Positions 9,245 through 18,255 of a stretch of 64,000 nt of DNA are shown here, piece by piece. Below the pieces are notes generated by a model, which saw nothing but the letters and a program-made list of their open reading frames with translations, had not been told where the DNA came from and searched no databases. A program made the translations under genes and the position numbers. This DNA comes from Sinorhizobium mexicanum (GTDB lineage Bacteria; Pseudomonadota; Alphaproteobacteria; Rhizobiales; Rhizobiaceae): the NCBI RefSeq assembly GCF_013488225.1, contig NZ_CP041238.1, positions 2,257,501 through 2,321,500 of the forward strand, given 5' to 3'. Positions within the stretch are counted from its first letter, which is position 1. Every line of letters begins with the position of its first letter.

Positions 9245-9296
9245 TCTGCGCGCAGGTCAGTTCATGAACCTCTGCGCGCAGGTCAGTTCATGAACC
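9245..9296. repeat. Perfect 26-bp tandem duplication at the dgkA 3' end
   Basis: Two identical 26-bp units (starting TCTGCGCGCAGG and ending TTCATGAACC) sit head to tail. The second copy encodes the last codons and stop of dgkA; the first copy is an untranslated duplicate just downstream. It looks like a recent slippage duplication. Confidence 0.9.
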
Positions 9297-9696
9297 CGGC
9301 CAGAAACACCACGTAAAAGGCATAGGCCGCATTGGCGAGGATGAGGCAGAGGCAGGCGAAGGATCCGAGATCCTTGGCGTTCTTGCCCATTTCCGAGATT
9401 TCCGGCGAGACGCGATCGACGATCTCCTCGATCGCGGTGTTGATCGCCTCGAAAGCCATCATCAGCAGGAACAGGATGGCCATCGCGACGTATTGGAACA
9501 GCGTTGCGCCGGCGATGAAAAACGCCACCATGGCGACTGCAAAGGCAATGAGCTCGTGCCTGAACGCCGCCTCCCCGATCAGCCGCCTTGCCCCTCCCAG
9601 CGAATAGCTGGCGGCGGCAAAGAGGTGCCGGATGCCGGTATGCTTGTCGACAGCTGCGGAGCGGCCGTTGCGCGGGGTGGTGTTGTTGGCGTCCAT
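9283..9696 (-). CDS. dgkA: Diacylglycerol kinase
   Basis: 137-aa integral membrane diacylglycerol kinase, which phosphorylates diacylglycerol to phosphatidic acid and so recycles lipid. The conserved catalytic stretch [18 protein letters not shown] (about 85-102) and GKNAKDLGS are present, with three membrane helices as in the E. coli trimeric enzyme. The N-terminal tail of about 20 residues is hydrophilic. In rhizobia the enzyme deals with diacylglycerol released during osmoregulated cyclic beta-glucan decoration; that role is family knowledge, not visible here. The 3' end lies in a 26-bp duplication. Confidence 0.93.
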   Translation of the reverse strand: MDANNTTPRNGRSAAVDKHTGIRHLFAAASYSLGGARRLIGEAAFRHELIAFAVAMVAFFIAGATLFQYVAMAILFLLMMAFEAINTAIEEIVDRVSPEISEMGKNAKDLGSFACLCLILANAAYAFYVVFLAGFMN

Positions 9697-9969
9697 TTTA
9701 TCTCGACAGGCTCAAAACTGCTGAAGCTACCATATCGCGATTGAGGCGAATAAAAGGCCGCCCGGATTTTAGACCTGCAACCATCGCTCGTCGCGAGCCT
9801 TTCGATAGGAGAGCCGGCCGCTCCTATCTAGCCCGCCGCGACGGAGCCTTCGTGCCCCGACAGCCTATCGACAGCAACCGTGGCACGTGGTCGAACTGCG
9901 CGCAAGGCTGCCGCACGGAACCGTCAAGCGGACCTGAACGCGGCAGGCTCGGTGTCTAAACGCGCGCGA

Positions 9970-10986
9970 TTACTCTTTGTTGCTGACGCCGGCCTGCGCG
10001 AAGGTCGCCATGCCGCTGTGGCAGGCGGCCGCCGCCTTGACGATTCCCGCGGCGAGTGCGGCACCCGTGCCTTCGCCAAGCCGCATGCCAAGCGCCAGAA
10101 GCGGCGTCTTGCCGAGCTTCTCTATCGCGCGCATATGTCCCGGCTCCCCGGAAACATGCCCGATCAGGCAGTGGTCGAGCGCCGACGGGTTGGCGGCCTT
10201 GAGGATTGCCGCCGCCGCCGTCGCGACGTAACCGTCGACGATCACCGGGACCTTCTGCATGCGCGCGGCGAGGATGGCGCCGGCCATCGCAGCAATTTCG
10301 CGGCCACCGAGGCGGCGCATCAGTTCGAGCGGATCGGAGAGGTGGTCGCGATGGAGCGCCACGGCCTTCTCGACCGCGGCGATCTTGCGCTTCAGCACCT
10401 CGCCTTCCGAGCCTGTTCCCGGTCCGACCCACTCTTCCGCCGTGCCACCGTAGAGGCCGAGGTTGATCGCGGCCGCGATCGTCGTGTTGCCGATCCCCAT
10501 CTCGCCGATGCAGAGAAGATCCGTTCCGCCTGCGATCGCCTCCATGCCGAAGGCCATGGTCGCGGCGCAATCGCGCTCGGAAAGGGCAGCCTCCTCGGTG
10601 ATGTCGCCGGTCGGATAGTCGAGCGCAAGGTCGAACACCTTCAGGCCGAGATCCTGGCTGACGCAGATCTGGTTGATCGCTGCACCGCCGGCCGCGAAAT
10701 TCTCCACCATCTGTGCCGTTACGGACGGCGGAAAGGGTGTCACGCCCTGGCGTGTTACGCCATGGTTGCCGGCAAAGATTGCCACCAGCGGCCGAGTGAC
10801 CGCAGGCGGGCGACCGGTCCAAGCAGCAAGCCAGAATGCGATTTCCTCGAGACGGCCGAGCGCACCGGGCGGCTTCGTCAATTGCCCATCCCGTTCACGC
10901 GCCGCCACGAGCGCCGCCGAATCCGGACCTGGCAGGTTGCGCAACAATTCGCGGAAATCATCGAACGGAAGGCCGCTGGCACTCAT
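9970..10986 (-). CDS. cobT: Nicotinate-nucleotide-dimethylbenzimidazole phosphoribosyltransferase
   Basis: 338-aa CobT (called CobU in the Pseudomonas denitrificans/Sinorhizobium nomenclature). It makes alpha-ribazole phosphate from nicotinate mononucleotide and dimethylbenzimidazole for the lower ligand of cobalamin. Signatures: AIFAGNHGVTRQGVTPFP near residue 85, GEMGIGNTTIAAAI near 170, and the C-terminal catalytic-Glu region LGMRLGEGTGAALA near 310. I chose the ATG at 10986 (MSASGLPF) rather than one five codons upstream. It is divergent from cobV, sharing a 137-bp spacer, so the nucleotide-loop assembly genes are paired. Confidence 0.95.
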   Translation of the reverse strand: MSASGLPFDDFRELLRNLPGPDSAALVAARERDGQLTKPPGALGRLEEIAFWLAAWTGRPPAVTRPLVAIFAGNHGVTRQGVTPFPPSVTAQMVENFAAGGAAINQICVSQDLGLKVFDLALDYPTGDITEEAALSERDCAATMAFGMEAIAGGTDLLCIGEMGIGNTTIAAAINLGLYGGTAEEWVGPGTGSEGEVLKRKIAAVEKAVALHRDHLSDPLELMRRLGGREIAAMAGAILAARMQKVPVIVDGYVATAAAAILKAANPSALDHCLIGHVSGEPGHMRAIEKLGKTPLLALGMRLGEGTGAALAAGIVKAAAACHSGMATFAQAGVSNKE

Positions 10987-11123
10987 GGAGAATCCTTGCA
11001 AGTAAAAAGCGTCGGTTGGCGCACGTCATAGAGCGTGGGGCCGCTCCCGGCAACGGCATTTGCGCCAAATGCTGTCGCCGGAGCATGATCGGAAGGAGCA
11101 CGGCGATTCGGGCGGGAGAGGGA

Positions 11124-11912
11124 ATGGCATCTATCGGCGATCTTTGGGACGACGTGGCGCGTGCGGTCGCCTTCCTCAGCCGCATTCCCGTGCCGCAACG
11201 CCATTTCGTGGACCATGACGGGCGCCTCGATCGGGCCGTGCGCGCCTTTCCCCTTGCCGGCGTACTGATCGCCCTGCCCGCAGCGGCGCTCGCGGGATTC
11301 CTGGTTGCACTTCAGGTGAGTTCGCTCTTCACCGCTTTCCTTGTCATTGCCGTGCAAGCCCTCGTCACCGGAGCCCTGCACGAGGACGGCCTCGGCGACA
11401 CCGCCGACGGCTTCGGCGGCGGACGTGATCGTGAGAGTGCGCTCGCGATCATGAAGGACAGCCGCGTTGGCACCTATGGCGCCTTGGCTCTCATCCTGTC
11501 CGTCGGCCTGCGCGTCTCCGCGCTTGCATCCTTCCTGCCACTCTTCGCGCCGATCGGCGCAGGGCTCACGCTCCTCGGCGTGGCGGCGCTCACCCGTGCT
11601 GCCATGGTCTGGCACTGGTCTCGTCTGCCTCCCGCGCGCCCTGGCGGTGTGGCCGCATCGGCGGGTACGCCCGATCCGCAAGCAACCTCCATCGCGCTCG
11701 GCTCCGCCGTTCTTTTCGCGCTGCTCCTGTTCTATGCGGCGGGCGTTCCTGCCGTCGCGGTGCTGCTCGCGCTTGCCGGCTTCGCGCTGACCGTAAAGGC
11801 CTTTGGAAAGATCGCATCGCGCAAGCTCGGAGGCCATACCGGCGATACGATCGGTGCGACGCAGCAACTGACGGAAATCGCCATTCTCGGCGCCCTTGCG
11901 CTGACGGTCTGA
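11124..11912 (+). CDS. cobV: Adenosylcobinamide-GDP ribazoletransferase
   Basis: 262-aa membrane enzyme (CobV/CobS) that joins adenosylcobinamide-GDP and alpha-ribazole in the last step of cobalamin assembly. The family core is clear: GALHEDGLGDTADGFGGG near residues 82-97, KDSRVGTYGALAL near 110-123, and GHTGDTIGATQQLTE near the C-terminus. The rest is mostly transmembrane. The frame is open upstream, but ATG 11124 (MASIGDLW) gives the normal size and follows GGGAGAGGGA. Divergent from cobT, whose product supplies its substrate. Confidence 0.94.
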   Translation: MASIGDLWDDVARAVAFLSRIPVPQRHFVDHDGRLDRAVRAFPLAGVLIALPAAALAGFLVALQVSSLFTAFLVIAVQALVTGALHEDGLGDTADGFGGGRDRESALAIMKDSRVGTYGALALILSVGLRVSALASFLPLFAPIGAGLTLLGVAALTRAAMVWHWSRLPPARPGGVAASAGTPDPQATSIALGSAVLFALLLFYAAGVPAVAVLLALAGFALTVKAFGKIASRKLGGHTGDTIGATQQLTEIAILGALALTV

Positions 11913-11997
11913 AAGGCCAATATTGTTTCGAAATCCGAAGTGAAACGGGATACTGGCCGCGAACCACTTCCGGCGAAAAACGGAGTAAGCCCCGACC

Positions 11998-12219
11998 GTG
12001 GAATCCCCCTGTATTCTCGTTTGTTCGATCGACGAAAGAACCGGCTACTGTTTCGGCTGCGGCCGCACGCGTGAAGAGATAGGTGCCTGGACGCTTTACA
12101 CCGATGCGGAGCGGCACAGCATTATGGTGGCCCTGCCCGCGCGGCTCGACACGGTGGAGCGCAAGCCGCGACGGGAAACTCGCCGGTCGCGCATGGCGCG
12201 GGAACGAAACGGCGCATGA
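11998..12219 (+). CDS. DUF1289 domain-containing protein
   Basis: 73-aa protein beginning with GTG. The DUF1289 core is a four-cysteine cluster (CILVCSIDERTGYCFGCGRT, residues 5-24) that looks able to bind a metal or iron-sulfur cluster, followed by a basic tail. In gammaproteobacteria such proteins are often found beside Fe-S genes, but the function is not established. It overlaps the retropepsin-like gene by 4 nt, so the two are likely co-translated. Confidence 0.85.
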   Translation: MESPCILVCSIDERTGYCFGCGRTREEIGAWTLYTDAERHSIMVALPARLDTVERKPRRETRRSRMARERNGA

Positions 12220-12917
12220 ATCGTCTGATCTTTTTGCTGGCAATCCTCGGGGTCGGCCTCGCGCTTCTGATCTTCAATCACGAGAGCGGCGAAACCTTCG
12301 GCATCAACAACGACGATTTCGGGAGGCTTGTCGCGCTCGGCGCCATGGCCGCACTCCTGAGCGCCGCCATTCTCCGCAGCCGCGGTCGCTTGGGCGAGGG
12401 CCTGCGCCAGATCTTCGTCTGGTTCCTGATCGCCCTCGCCCTGGTCGCCGTCTATGTCTACCGCTTCGAACTGCAATCCGTCGGCGACCGGCTACTGGCG
12501 GCCCTGATGCCGGGACGCGCTATGGTGATCACCGACAGCGAGGGCCAGCAGGAGGTGGTGCTGCACCGCCGGCTTGACGGACATTTCGCCGCGGACGCGA
12601 TCATCAACGGCCATAGCGTCAGCATGCTGGTCGATACCGGCGCAAGCAGCGTCGCGCTCACCTTCGAAGATGCCGAGAGGATCGGCCTCGATCCGGCGAA
12701 CCTCAGCTACACCGTAACCGTGATAACGGCGAATGGTCGTGCGCTTGCCGCCCCGGTCACCCTGTCTGACATTGCCATCGGTCCGATCGAGCGCCGGAAC
12801 ATCCGGGCAATGGTCGCGGCGGAAGGAAAGCTCGACCGAAGCCTGCTCGGTATGAGCTTCATTTCGACCCTCGACTTTCTCCAGATGCGCACGGACCAGC
12901 TCCGGCTGCGCGACTAA
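12216..12917 (+). CDS. Retropepsin-like aspartic protease, membrane anchored (TIGR02281 type)
   Basis: 233-aa protein with about three membrane helices in residues 1-90 and a single retroviral-type aspartic protease domain in the C-terminal half. The active-site motif is LVDTGASSVALT near residue 140, and the closing motif LLGMSFISTLDF lies near 210-221. Clan AA proteases act as dimers, so the domain would dimerise outside the membrane. The family is widespread in alphaproteobacteria; its substrate is unknown. It overlaps the DUF1289 gene by 4 nt. Confidence 0.85.
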   Translation: MNRLIFLLAILGVGLALLIFNHESGETFGINNDDFGRLVALGAMAALLSAAILRSRGRLGEGLRQIFVWFLIALALVAVYVYRFELQSVGDRLLAALMPGRAMVITDSEGQQEVVLHRRLDGHFAADAIINGHSVSMLVDTGASSVALTFEDAERIGLDPANLSYTVTVITANGRALAAPVTLSDIAIGPIERRNIRAMVAAEGKLDRSLLGMSFISTLDFLQMRTDQLRLRD

Positions 12918-12929
12918 CGCTGTGGCTGC

Positions 12930-12974
12930 GCAATTCCGGACGGAAAACCGCTTCACACTTTTCCTGGAATTGCT
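12930..12974. repeat. Short interspersed palindromic repeat, copy A
   Basis: About 45 bp with inverted ends GCAATTCC / GGAATTGC and an inner segment (GACGGAAAACCG...CACTTTTCC) shared with copies at about 18204, 20485, 38784 and in part 59354. It lies between the convergent retropepsin-like and ABC-2 permease genes. Confidence 0.75.
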
Positions 12975-13732
12975 TTAGTTTCGAAGCCTGTAGCCGGTGT
13001 GGAAAATCCAGGTCAGCACCGACATGCAGACAGTCAGGAAGGCGAGGATGATGACGGCGCTCACGGCCGGATTGACGTCGGAAATCTCGAAGAAACTCCA
13101 GCGGAAGCCGCTGATCAGATAGAGTACCGGGTTGAAATGACTGACCGTCCGCCAGAACGGCGGCAGCATGTCGATCGAATAGAAGCTGCCACCAAGGAAG
13201 ACGAGCGGCGGCACGACCAGCATCGGGATCAGGTTCAACTGTTCGAAATCCTTGGCCCAGATGCCGATGATGAAGCCGAACAGGCTGAAGGTTATGGCCG
13301 TCAGCACGAAGAAAAACAGCATTACGAAGGGATGGGCGATCGAAAGATCGACGAAAAGCGAGGCCGTCACGAGGATGATCGTGCCGATCATCAGCCCCTT
13401 GGTCGCGGCCGCGCCGACATAACCGAGCACGATCTCGACCATCGATATCGGCGAGGACAACACCTCGTAAACCGTCCCGGTGAACTTCGGGAAATAAATG
13501 CCGAAGGAACCATTGGCGACGCATTGGGTCAGAAGCGTCAGCATCATCAGGCCGGGCGTGATGAAGGCGCCGTACGAAACACCGTTGATCTCCTGGATGC
13601 GTGCTCCGATCGCCGCGCCGAAGACGATGAAGTAGAGCGACGTGGATATTACGGGCGACACGACGCTCTGCAGAAGCGTACGGCGGGTCCGCGCCATCTC
13701 GAAGAAATAGATCGACTTCACCGCCTCGATAT

Positions 13733-13736
<4 letters not shown>
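12975..13736 (-). CDS. ABC-2 type transporter permease
   Basis: 253-aa ABC-2 membrane protein with about six helices, of the YadH/DrrB/NodJ type. The family's C-terminal signature region is seen as [21 protein letters not shown] (split here as [12 protein letters not shown] and [13 protein letters not shown]) near residues 172-200. It pairs with the upstream ATPase gene, whose stop it overlaps by 4 nt. Such exporters move drugs, polysaccharides or lipids; the cargo here cannot be told. Confidence 0.9.
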
Positions 13737-14659
<923 letters not shown>

Positions 14660-14836
14660 GCAAACGGGTCCGGGAACGGTGCGGGATTAGGCAGGATGCC
14701 GCTCTATATGGGCCAACTCGGGTGGAATTGCAGCCCATGCCGGTCAAAATTCCCGGCGACACACCGTAAACAAGTCGCGTTCGCGAGCATAGGCACTTCT
14801 GAACAGGAGCGCCCTTTGCTGAAGCCTGGCCGACGT

Positions 14837-15310
14837 TTACGTAGCCCGCCCCGCATCGCGCGGTGATTTCTGCAGCCAGGCGCGTGCGACGCCTGGACGA
14901 TCGTGCACTGCCATTCCGGCGAACATTGCGGCAACGAACAGAAGGGTCGCAGGGAGACCAAGGGAAAGCGAGGCGAGTGCGGGACCGGGGCAAAGCCCCA
15001 CCATGCCCCAGCCAATGCCGAAAATCGCCGACCCCGTAATCAGGCGGCGGTCAATGACGCGCGCCGTCGGCGCGTGAAAGCGCTCGTCGAACAGCGGTCT
15101 CCGCATCCGGCGGGCAACCACAACGCCGATGGCCGCGACCGCAACGGCGCCGCCGAGCACGAAGGCAAGGCTCGGGTTCCAGTCCCGCGCAACGTCGAGA
15201 AAACCGCGTACACGCGCAGGATCAAGCATGCCGGAGAGCGAGAGGCCGAAGCCGAAGATCACGCCCGAGACGAGCGTCGCGACGACGCGAAGATAGTTGC
15301 CGTTCGTCAT
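14837..15310 (-). CDS. YeeE/YedE family sulfur transporter half (PmpB-like)
   Basis: 157-aa membrane protein, one half of a split YeeE/YedE sulfur transporter. Four to five helices are visible, with the conserved cysteine motif GLCPGPALASL near residue 117, which in this family lines the path for reduced sulfur species. The ATG overlaps the end of the other half by 4 nt. It is the last gene of the blh-bigR-yeeE-yeeE operon and therefore probably under BigR control. Confidence 0.88.
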   Translation of the reverse strand: MTNGNYLRVVATLVSGVIFGFGLSLSGMLDPARVRGFLDVARDWNPSLAFVLGGAVAVAAIGVVVARRMRRPLFDERFHAPTARVIDRRLITGSAIFGIGWGMVGLCPGPALASLSLGLPATLLFVAAMFAGMAVHDRPGVARAWLQKSPRDAGRAT

Positions 15311-15714
15311 GCGAAAAATCCCATCACGTAGACCGTCAGGATCGCCGCAGACATGAAGGTCGCCACTGCCATGATCGAGCGCTTTGAAAGCCGGGCCAAT
15401 CCAACCACACCGTGGCCGCTCGTGCACCCGGAACCCAGGCGCGAACCGAAGCCGACCAGGAAGCCGCCGATTACCAAGATCGGCCAGGAAGCTGTCAGCG
15501 TCACCTCCGGCCATTGCCCGGACAAGAGGCGGAACAGAACCGGCCCGAAGGCCAAACCGACGACGAAGGCGCCTCCGGCTACCGGCTGCACGCCCTGCAA
15601 AAGCCGGCCGGCGATCCCGCTAATGCCTGCCACCCGGCCCGTGGCGAGCATCAGCACGGCTGCGGACAGGCCGATCAGCATGCCGCCCGCAAGCGCATTC
15701 CAATAGTCGGTCAT
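15307..15714 (-). CDS. YeeE/YedE family sulfur transporter half (PmpA-like)
   Basis: 135-aa membrane protein, the N-terminal half of the split YeeE/YedE transporter. The motif GSGCTSGHGVVGLARLSKRS near residues 94-113 carries the conserved cysteine of this half. It overlaps bigR upstream by 4 nt and the second half downstream by 4 nt, an arrangement known for two-gene PmpA/PmpB-type units next to BigR. The predicted role is movement of sulfide- or thiosulfate-like species across the inner membrane. Confidence 0.88.
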   Translation of the reverse strand: MTDYWNALAGGMLIGLSAAVLMLATGRVAGISGIAGRLLQGVQPVAGGAFVVGLAFGPVLFRLLSGQWPEVTLTASWPILVIGGFLVGFGSRLGSGCTSGHGVVGLARLSKRSIMAVATFMSAAILTVYVMGFFA

Positions 15715-16043
15715 CGCTTCTCTCCATCGCGGCAGAAGATCTCGTAGAGCGCCATCACCAGCCGCGAGGCTTTCTCCTCGGCGAGACGATAGAAAATCTG
15801 CTTCGCATCTCGCCGCGTTGCGACGATGCCCGCCTCGCGCAGCACCGTCAGTTGCTGTGACAAGGTCGGCTGATGGATGCCGAGCATCTCCTCCAACTGG
15901 CCGACCGAATGCTCTCCCTCGACAAGGGCGCAAACGATCATCAGTCGATTCTGGTTGGCAAGCGTCTTGAGCAGCGTCGCCGCCTCGCCCGCCCGCACGC
16001 CCATGTCCGGGCGCACGTTACGAAATTTCATCACGGTTCCCAT
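15711..16043 (-). CDS. bigR: ArsR-family sulfide-responsive repressor BigR
   Basis: 110-aa winged-helix ArsR/SmtB regulator. The recognition helix region is HQPTLSQQLTVLREAGIVA near residues 57-75, and the wing is RRDAKQIFYRL. Two cysteines, Cys38 (LMIVCALVEG) and Cys104 (EIFCRDG), sit where BigR/SqrR proteins form the persulfide-responsive disulfide, and the usual metal-site residues of SmtB are not apparent. It follows the blh gene by 12 nt and overlaps the first yeeE gene by 4 nt. It likely represses this operon from the inverted repeat at 16967-16997. Confidence 0.9.
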   Translation of the reverse strand: MGTVMKFRNVRPDMGVRAGEAATLLKTLANQNRLMIVCALVEGEHSVGQLEEMLGIHQPTLSQQLTVLREAGIVATRRDAKQIFYRLAEEKASRLVMALYEIFCRDGEKR

Positions 16044-16055
16044 TGCCTTCTCCCG

Positions 16056-16946
16056 TCAGTTCCACGCCGCGCCCAGCAGCGCATTGAGCGGAAACTTCAG
16101 ATAGCGCGCGCCGTTCGATTCCGGCTCCGGCAGCCGGCCGCCGCAAATATTCACCTGCAACGCGTGCAGGATCAGCTTCGGCATCGGCAGCGTCTTGTCG
16201 CGCGCCTCGCGCAGTCGAACGAAGTCGTCCTCCGTCAGCCCGACCAAATGCGTATTGCAGCGCTTTTCTTCACCAACCGTACTTTCCCAACGCGCTTCGC
16301 GGCCGTTCGGCCGGTAGTCATGCCCGGTGAAAACGCGGGTTTCGTCTGGCAAGGCAAGGATCGACTTGATCGAGCGCCATAACTGGCGCGCGTCACCACC
16401 CGGAAAGTCCGTCCGGGCGGTGCCGCTATCCGGCATGAACATCGTGTCGTGCACGAAGGCCGCGTCACCGACAACATAGGTCACGGACGCCAGCGTATGT
16501 CCCGGTGAATGGATGACGGAAGCCTCGATGGAGCCGATGGAAAAGCGTTCGCCGTCGACGAAGAGATGATCCCACTGCGAACCATCCGTCGCCAGTTCCG
16601 GCCAGTTGTAGATCTTCTTCCAGAGGCACTGGACCTGCCGGACCTCTGCGCCAATCGCCGTCGGCGCGCCGGTCTTTCCTTTCAGATAGGCGGCTGCGGA
16701 AAAATGGTCCGCGTGCGGATGGGTGTCCAGGATCCATTCGACGATCAGGTCGTTATCGCGGACATACTCGAGGATCAGGTCTGCCTGCTCGGTCGCTGTC
16801 GCTCCTGATTTTTCATCGAAATCGAGCACGGGATCGATGATCGCGCAACGCCTCGTCGCCGGATCCGAAACCACATATTGGATGCTTCCCGTTCGGCATT
16901 CGTAGAAGCCTTTGACGTCCGGTTTTGCAGTTTGATTCATAGGCAT
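16056..16946 (-). CDS. blh: MBL-fold persulfide dioxygenase-like hydrolase (Blh)
   Basis: 296-aa metallo-beta-lactamase-fold protein of the ETHE1/Blh type that oxidises glutathione persulfide to sulfite. Visible are the metal motif THPHADHF near residue 74, HSPGHTLASVTYV near 140, the ETHE1-type stretch SGTARTDFPGGDA near 173-185, and the last metal ligand in FTGHDYRPNGR. Possible ATGs are 16946 (MPMNQT) and 16940; one further upstream (16958) is less likely. It is first in the BigR operon, just downstream of the operator. An iron cofactor is inferred from the family. Confidence 0.9.
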   Translation of the reverse strand: MPMNQTAKPDVKGFYECRTGSIQYVVSDPATRRCAIIDPVLDFDEKSGATATEQADLILEYVRDNDLIVEWILDTHPHADHFSAAAYLKGKTGAPTAIGAEVRQVQCLWKKIYNWPELATDGSQWDHLFVDGERFSIGSIEASVIHSPGHTLASVTYVVGDAAFVHDTMFMPDSGTARTDFPGGDARQLWRSIKSILALPDETRVFTGHDYRPNGREARWESTVGEEKRCNTHLVGLTEDDFVRLREARDKTLPMPKLILHALQVNICGGRLPEPESNGARYLKFPLNALLGAAWN

Positions 16947-16966
16947 GGTTGCCCCCATAAAGTCAT

Positions 16967-16997
16967 ACAATATACAATTAAGTATATTATATATTGT
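16967..16997. promoter_or_regulatory. Putative BigR operator
   Basis: Exact inverted arms ACAATATA (16967-16974) and TATATTGT (16990-16997) flank a 15-bp AT-rich centre. This is the most AT-rich stretch of the region, 21 bp upstream of the blh start, and would cover the -10 element. The position and AT-rich inverted-repeat form match what is known of BigR boxes upstream of blh. Confidence 0.7.
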
Positions 16998-17079
16998 TAG
17001 TGCGAACAAGGGAAATGCCACGTGGCTGCGGCGCCGGGATTCGGGTTCGAAGCATTGAAAAACGTGACGTTCGTTTCCG

Positions 17080-17901
17080 TCAGCCGTAAAGGCTGTAGAA
17101 GAATCGGATGGCTATGAGCACCATGAAGATGCCGAATCCCGCCTCGAGCTGTCGCCTGCCCATCGCGTGGGCAAGGCGCACCCCGAGGGGCGCGACGATC
17201 AAAGTTATCGGGATGATCAGCGCCACCGCAATCCAGTTGATGAATCCGGTCGAAAGCGGCGGAAGGCCCGGTGCGCCCCACCCCGCCCAAACATAGCCGA
17301 AGAGGCCCGGAATGGAGATCAGCACGCCAACGCCGGCGGAGGTTGCGACTGCCTGGTGAATTGGTCGGTTGTGCAACGTCATGAAAGTGTTGTTGAGCAC
17401 GCCGCCGCCGATCCCCATCAGGCCGGAAAGTATGCCGATCGCGACTCCGACCAGCCATTTGATCGGGTTCTTCGGCAGCTCCGTACCGATGTGCCAGGTC
17501 GCACGGTTGAAGATCATCCGGAAGGCCAAGGCGAGCGCGATCACCGCGAAGATCAGACGCAACGTCTCGCTGCCGACATGGGCTGCGATCACCGAGGCGA
17601 GGATTGCGCCGAGCGGCACCGCCACGATCCAGTTGCGCAACAGGTCGACATCGACCACCCCGCGGCGGTAGTGCGCCAGAAACGAACGCAGCGAAGTCGG
17701 AACGATGATCGCGAGTGACGTGCCAACGGAAAGATGCATCTTGACCGCGTCGTCGATGCCGAGCAGGCCGAAAACCTGATAGAAGACCGGTACGAGGATC
17801 GCCCCGCCACCGATGCCGAAGAGGCCGGCGAGCACGCCGGCAACGACGCCGGCGGCCGCCAGCGCCAATGCAAACATCATCAATTCCGAGACGGGCGGCA
17901 T
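17080..17901 (-). CDS. Sulfite exporter TauE/SafE family permease
   Basis: 273-aa TSUP-family (TauE/SafE) membrane protein with about eight helices. Family motifs: GVLAGLFGIGGGAILVPVFY near residues 22-41 and GILSGLMGIGGGVLNNTFMT near 155-174, the internal repeat of this family. It is upstream of, and in the same orientation as, the blh-bigR operon, with the putative BigR operator between them. Export of the sulfite made by the persulfide dioxygenase would fit. A separate promoter is likely, as the gap to blh is 133 bp. Confidence 0.88.
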   Translation of the reverse strand: MPPVSELMMFALALAAAGVVAGVLAGLFGIGGGAILVPVFYQVFGLLGIDDAVKMHLSVGTSLAIIVPTSLRSFLAHYRRGVVDVDLLRNWIVAVPLGAILASVIAAHVGSETLRLIFAVIALALAFRMIFNRATWHIGTELPKNPIKWLVGVAIGILSGLMGIGGGVLNNTFMTLHNRPIHQAVATSAGVGVLISIPGLFGYVWAGWGAPGLPPLSTGFINWIAVALIIPITLIVAPLGVRLAHAMGRRQLEAGFGIFMVLIAIRFFYSLYG

Positions 17902-18004
17902 GAAGAAACTCGATTTTGCTGGAATCCGGCAAAGAAGAATCCGGATCAGGGCTGCTTGCCTATCACTGTCATGAAACGGTGATGCTTTTCAATCACTTTG
18001 ACCG

Positions 18005-18103
18005 CTGCATGTTTCCTTAAATCCTGAGCGATTTAAGGATAAAACATGCAGCAACTGAAAGTATGCAGCGTCCTTTGCGCGTCGGATAGGACGCGCGGCG
18101 CTG
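18005..18103. repeat. RIME-like double palindrome, copy 1
   Basis: First palindrome 18005-18051 (CTGCATGTTTCCTTAAATC...GATTTAAGG..ACATGCAG) and second 18065-18103 (GCGCGTC-GGATAG-GACGCGC within GCAGCG/CGCTGC). The two-hairpin arrangement of roughly 100 bp agrees with the Rhizobium-specific intergenic mosaic element RIME1. Related copies are near 19595 and 34844. Confidence 0.75.
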
Positions 18104-18203
18104 CAGCGCGGAGCCCTCGCTCCCCGTGATTTGCACTCCGGAGCTCCCCCTATTCTCCGGCGTTTGGCCGGCTTTCCCCGCCGGCCTCTTTTTTTGCCCG
18201 TAA

Positions 18204-18243
18204 CTCCGGAAAAGTGCATAGCGGTTTTGCGTCCGGAATTGCG
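18204..18243. repeat. Short interspersed palindromic repeat, copy B
   Basis: Shares GGAAAAGTG...GCGGTTTTGCGTCCGGA and the end GGAATTGCG with the other copies of the 45-bp family. It lies 12 bp past the 3' end of the extensin-like gene. Confidence 0.7.
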
Positions 18244-18255
18244 TAAGTTCAGAAG

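Larger units (their letters stand above)
17902..18255. other. Intergenic region with RIME-like and short palindromic repeats
   Basis: No gene is seen in this 354-bp spacer. It holds a two-palindrome RIME-like element (18005-18103) and copy B of the 45-bp repeat (about 18204-18243). Both genes point away from a promoter here: tauE starts at its left edge, and the extensin-like gene ends at its right edge. Confidence 0.7.

Noticed and set aside
10986..11124. Cobalamin riboswitch between cobT and cobV
   Set aside because: The 137-bp spacer has no recognisable B12-box (GCCACTG-type) on either strand, so I do not call one.
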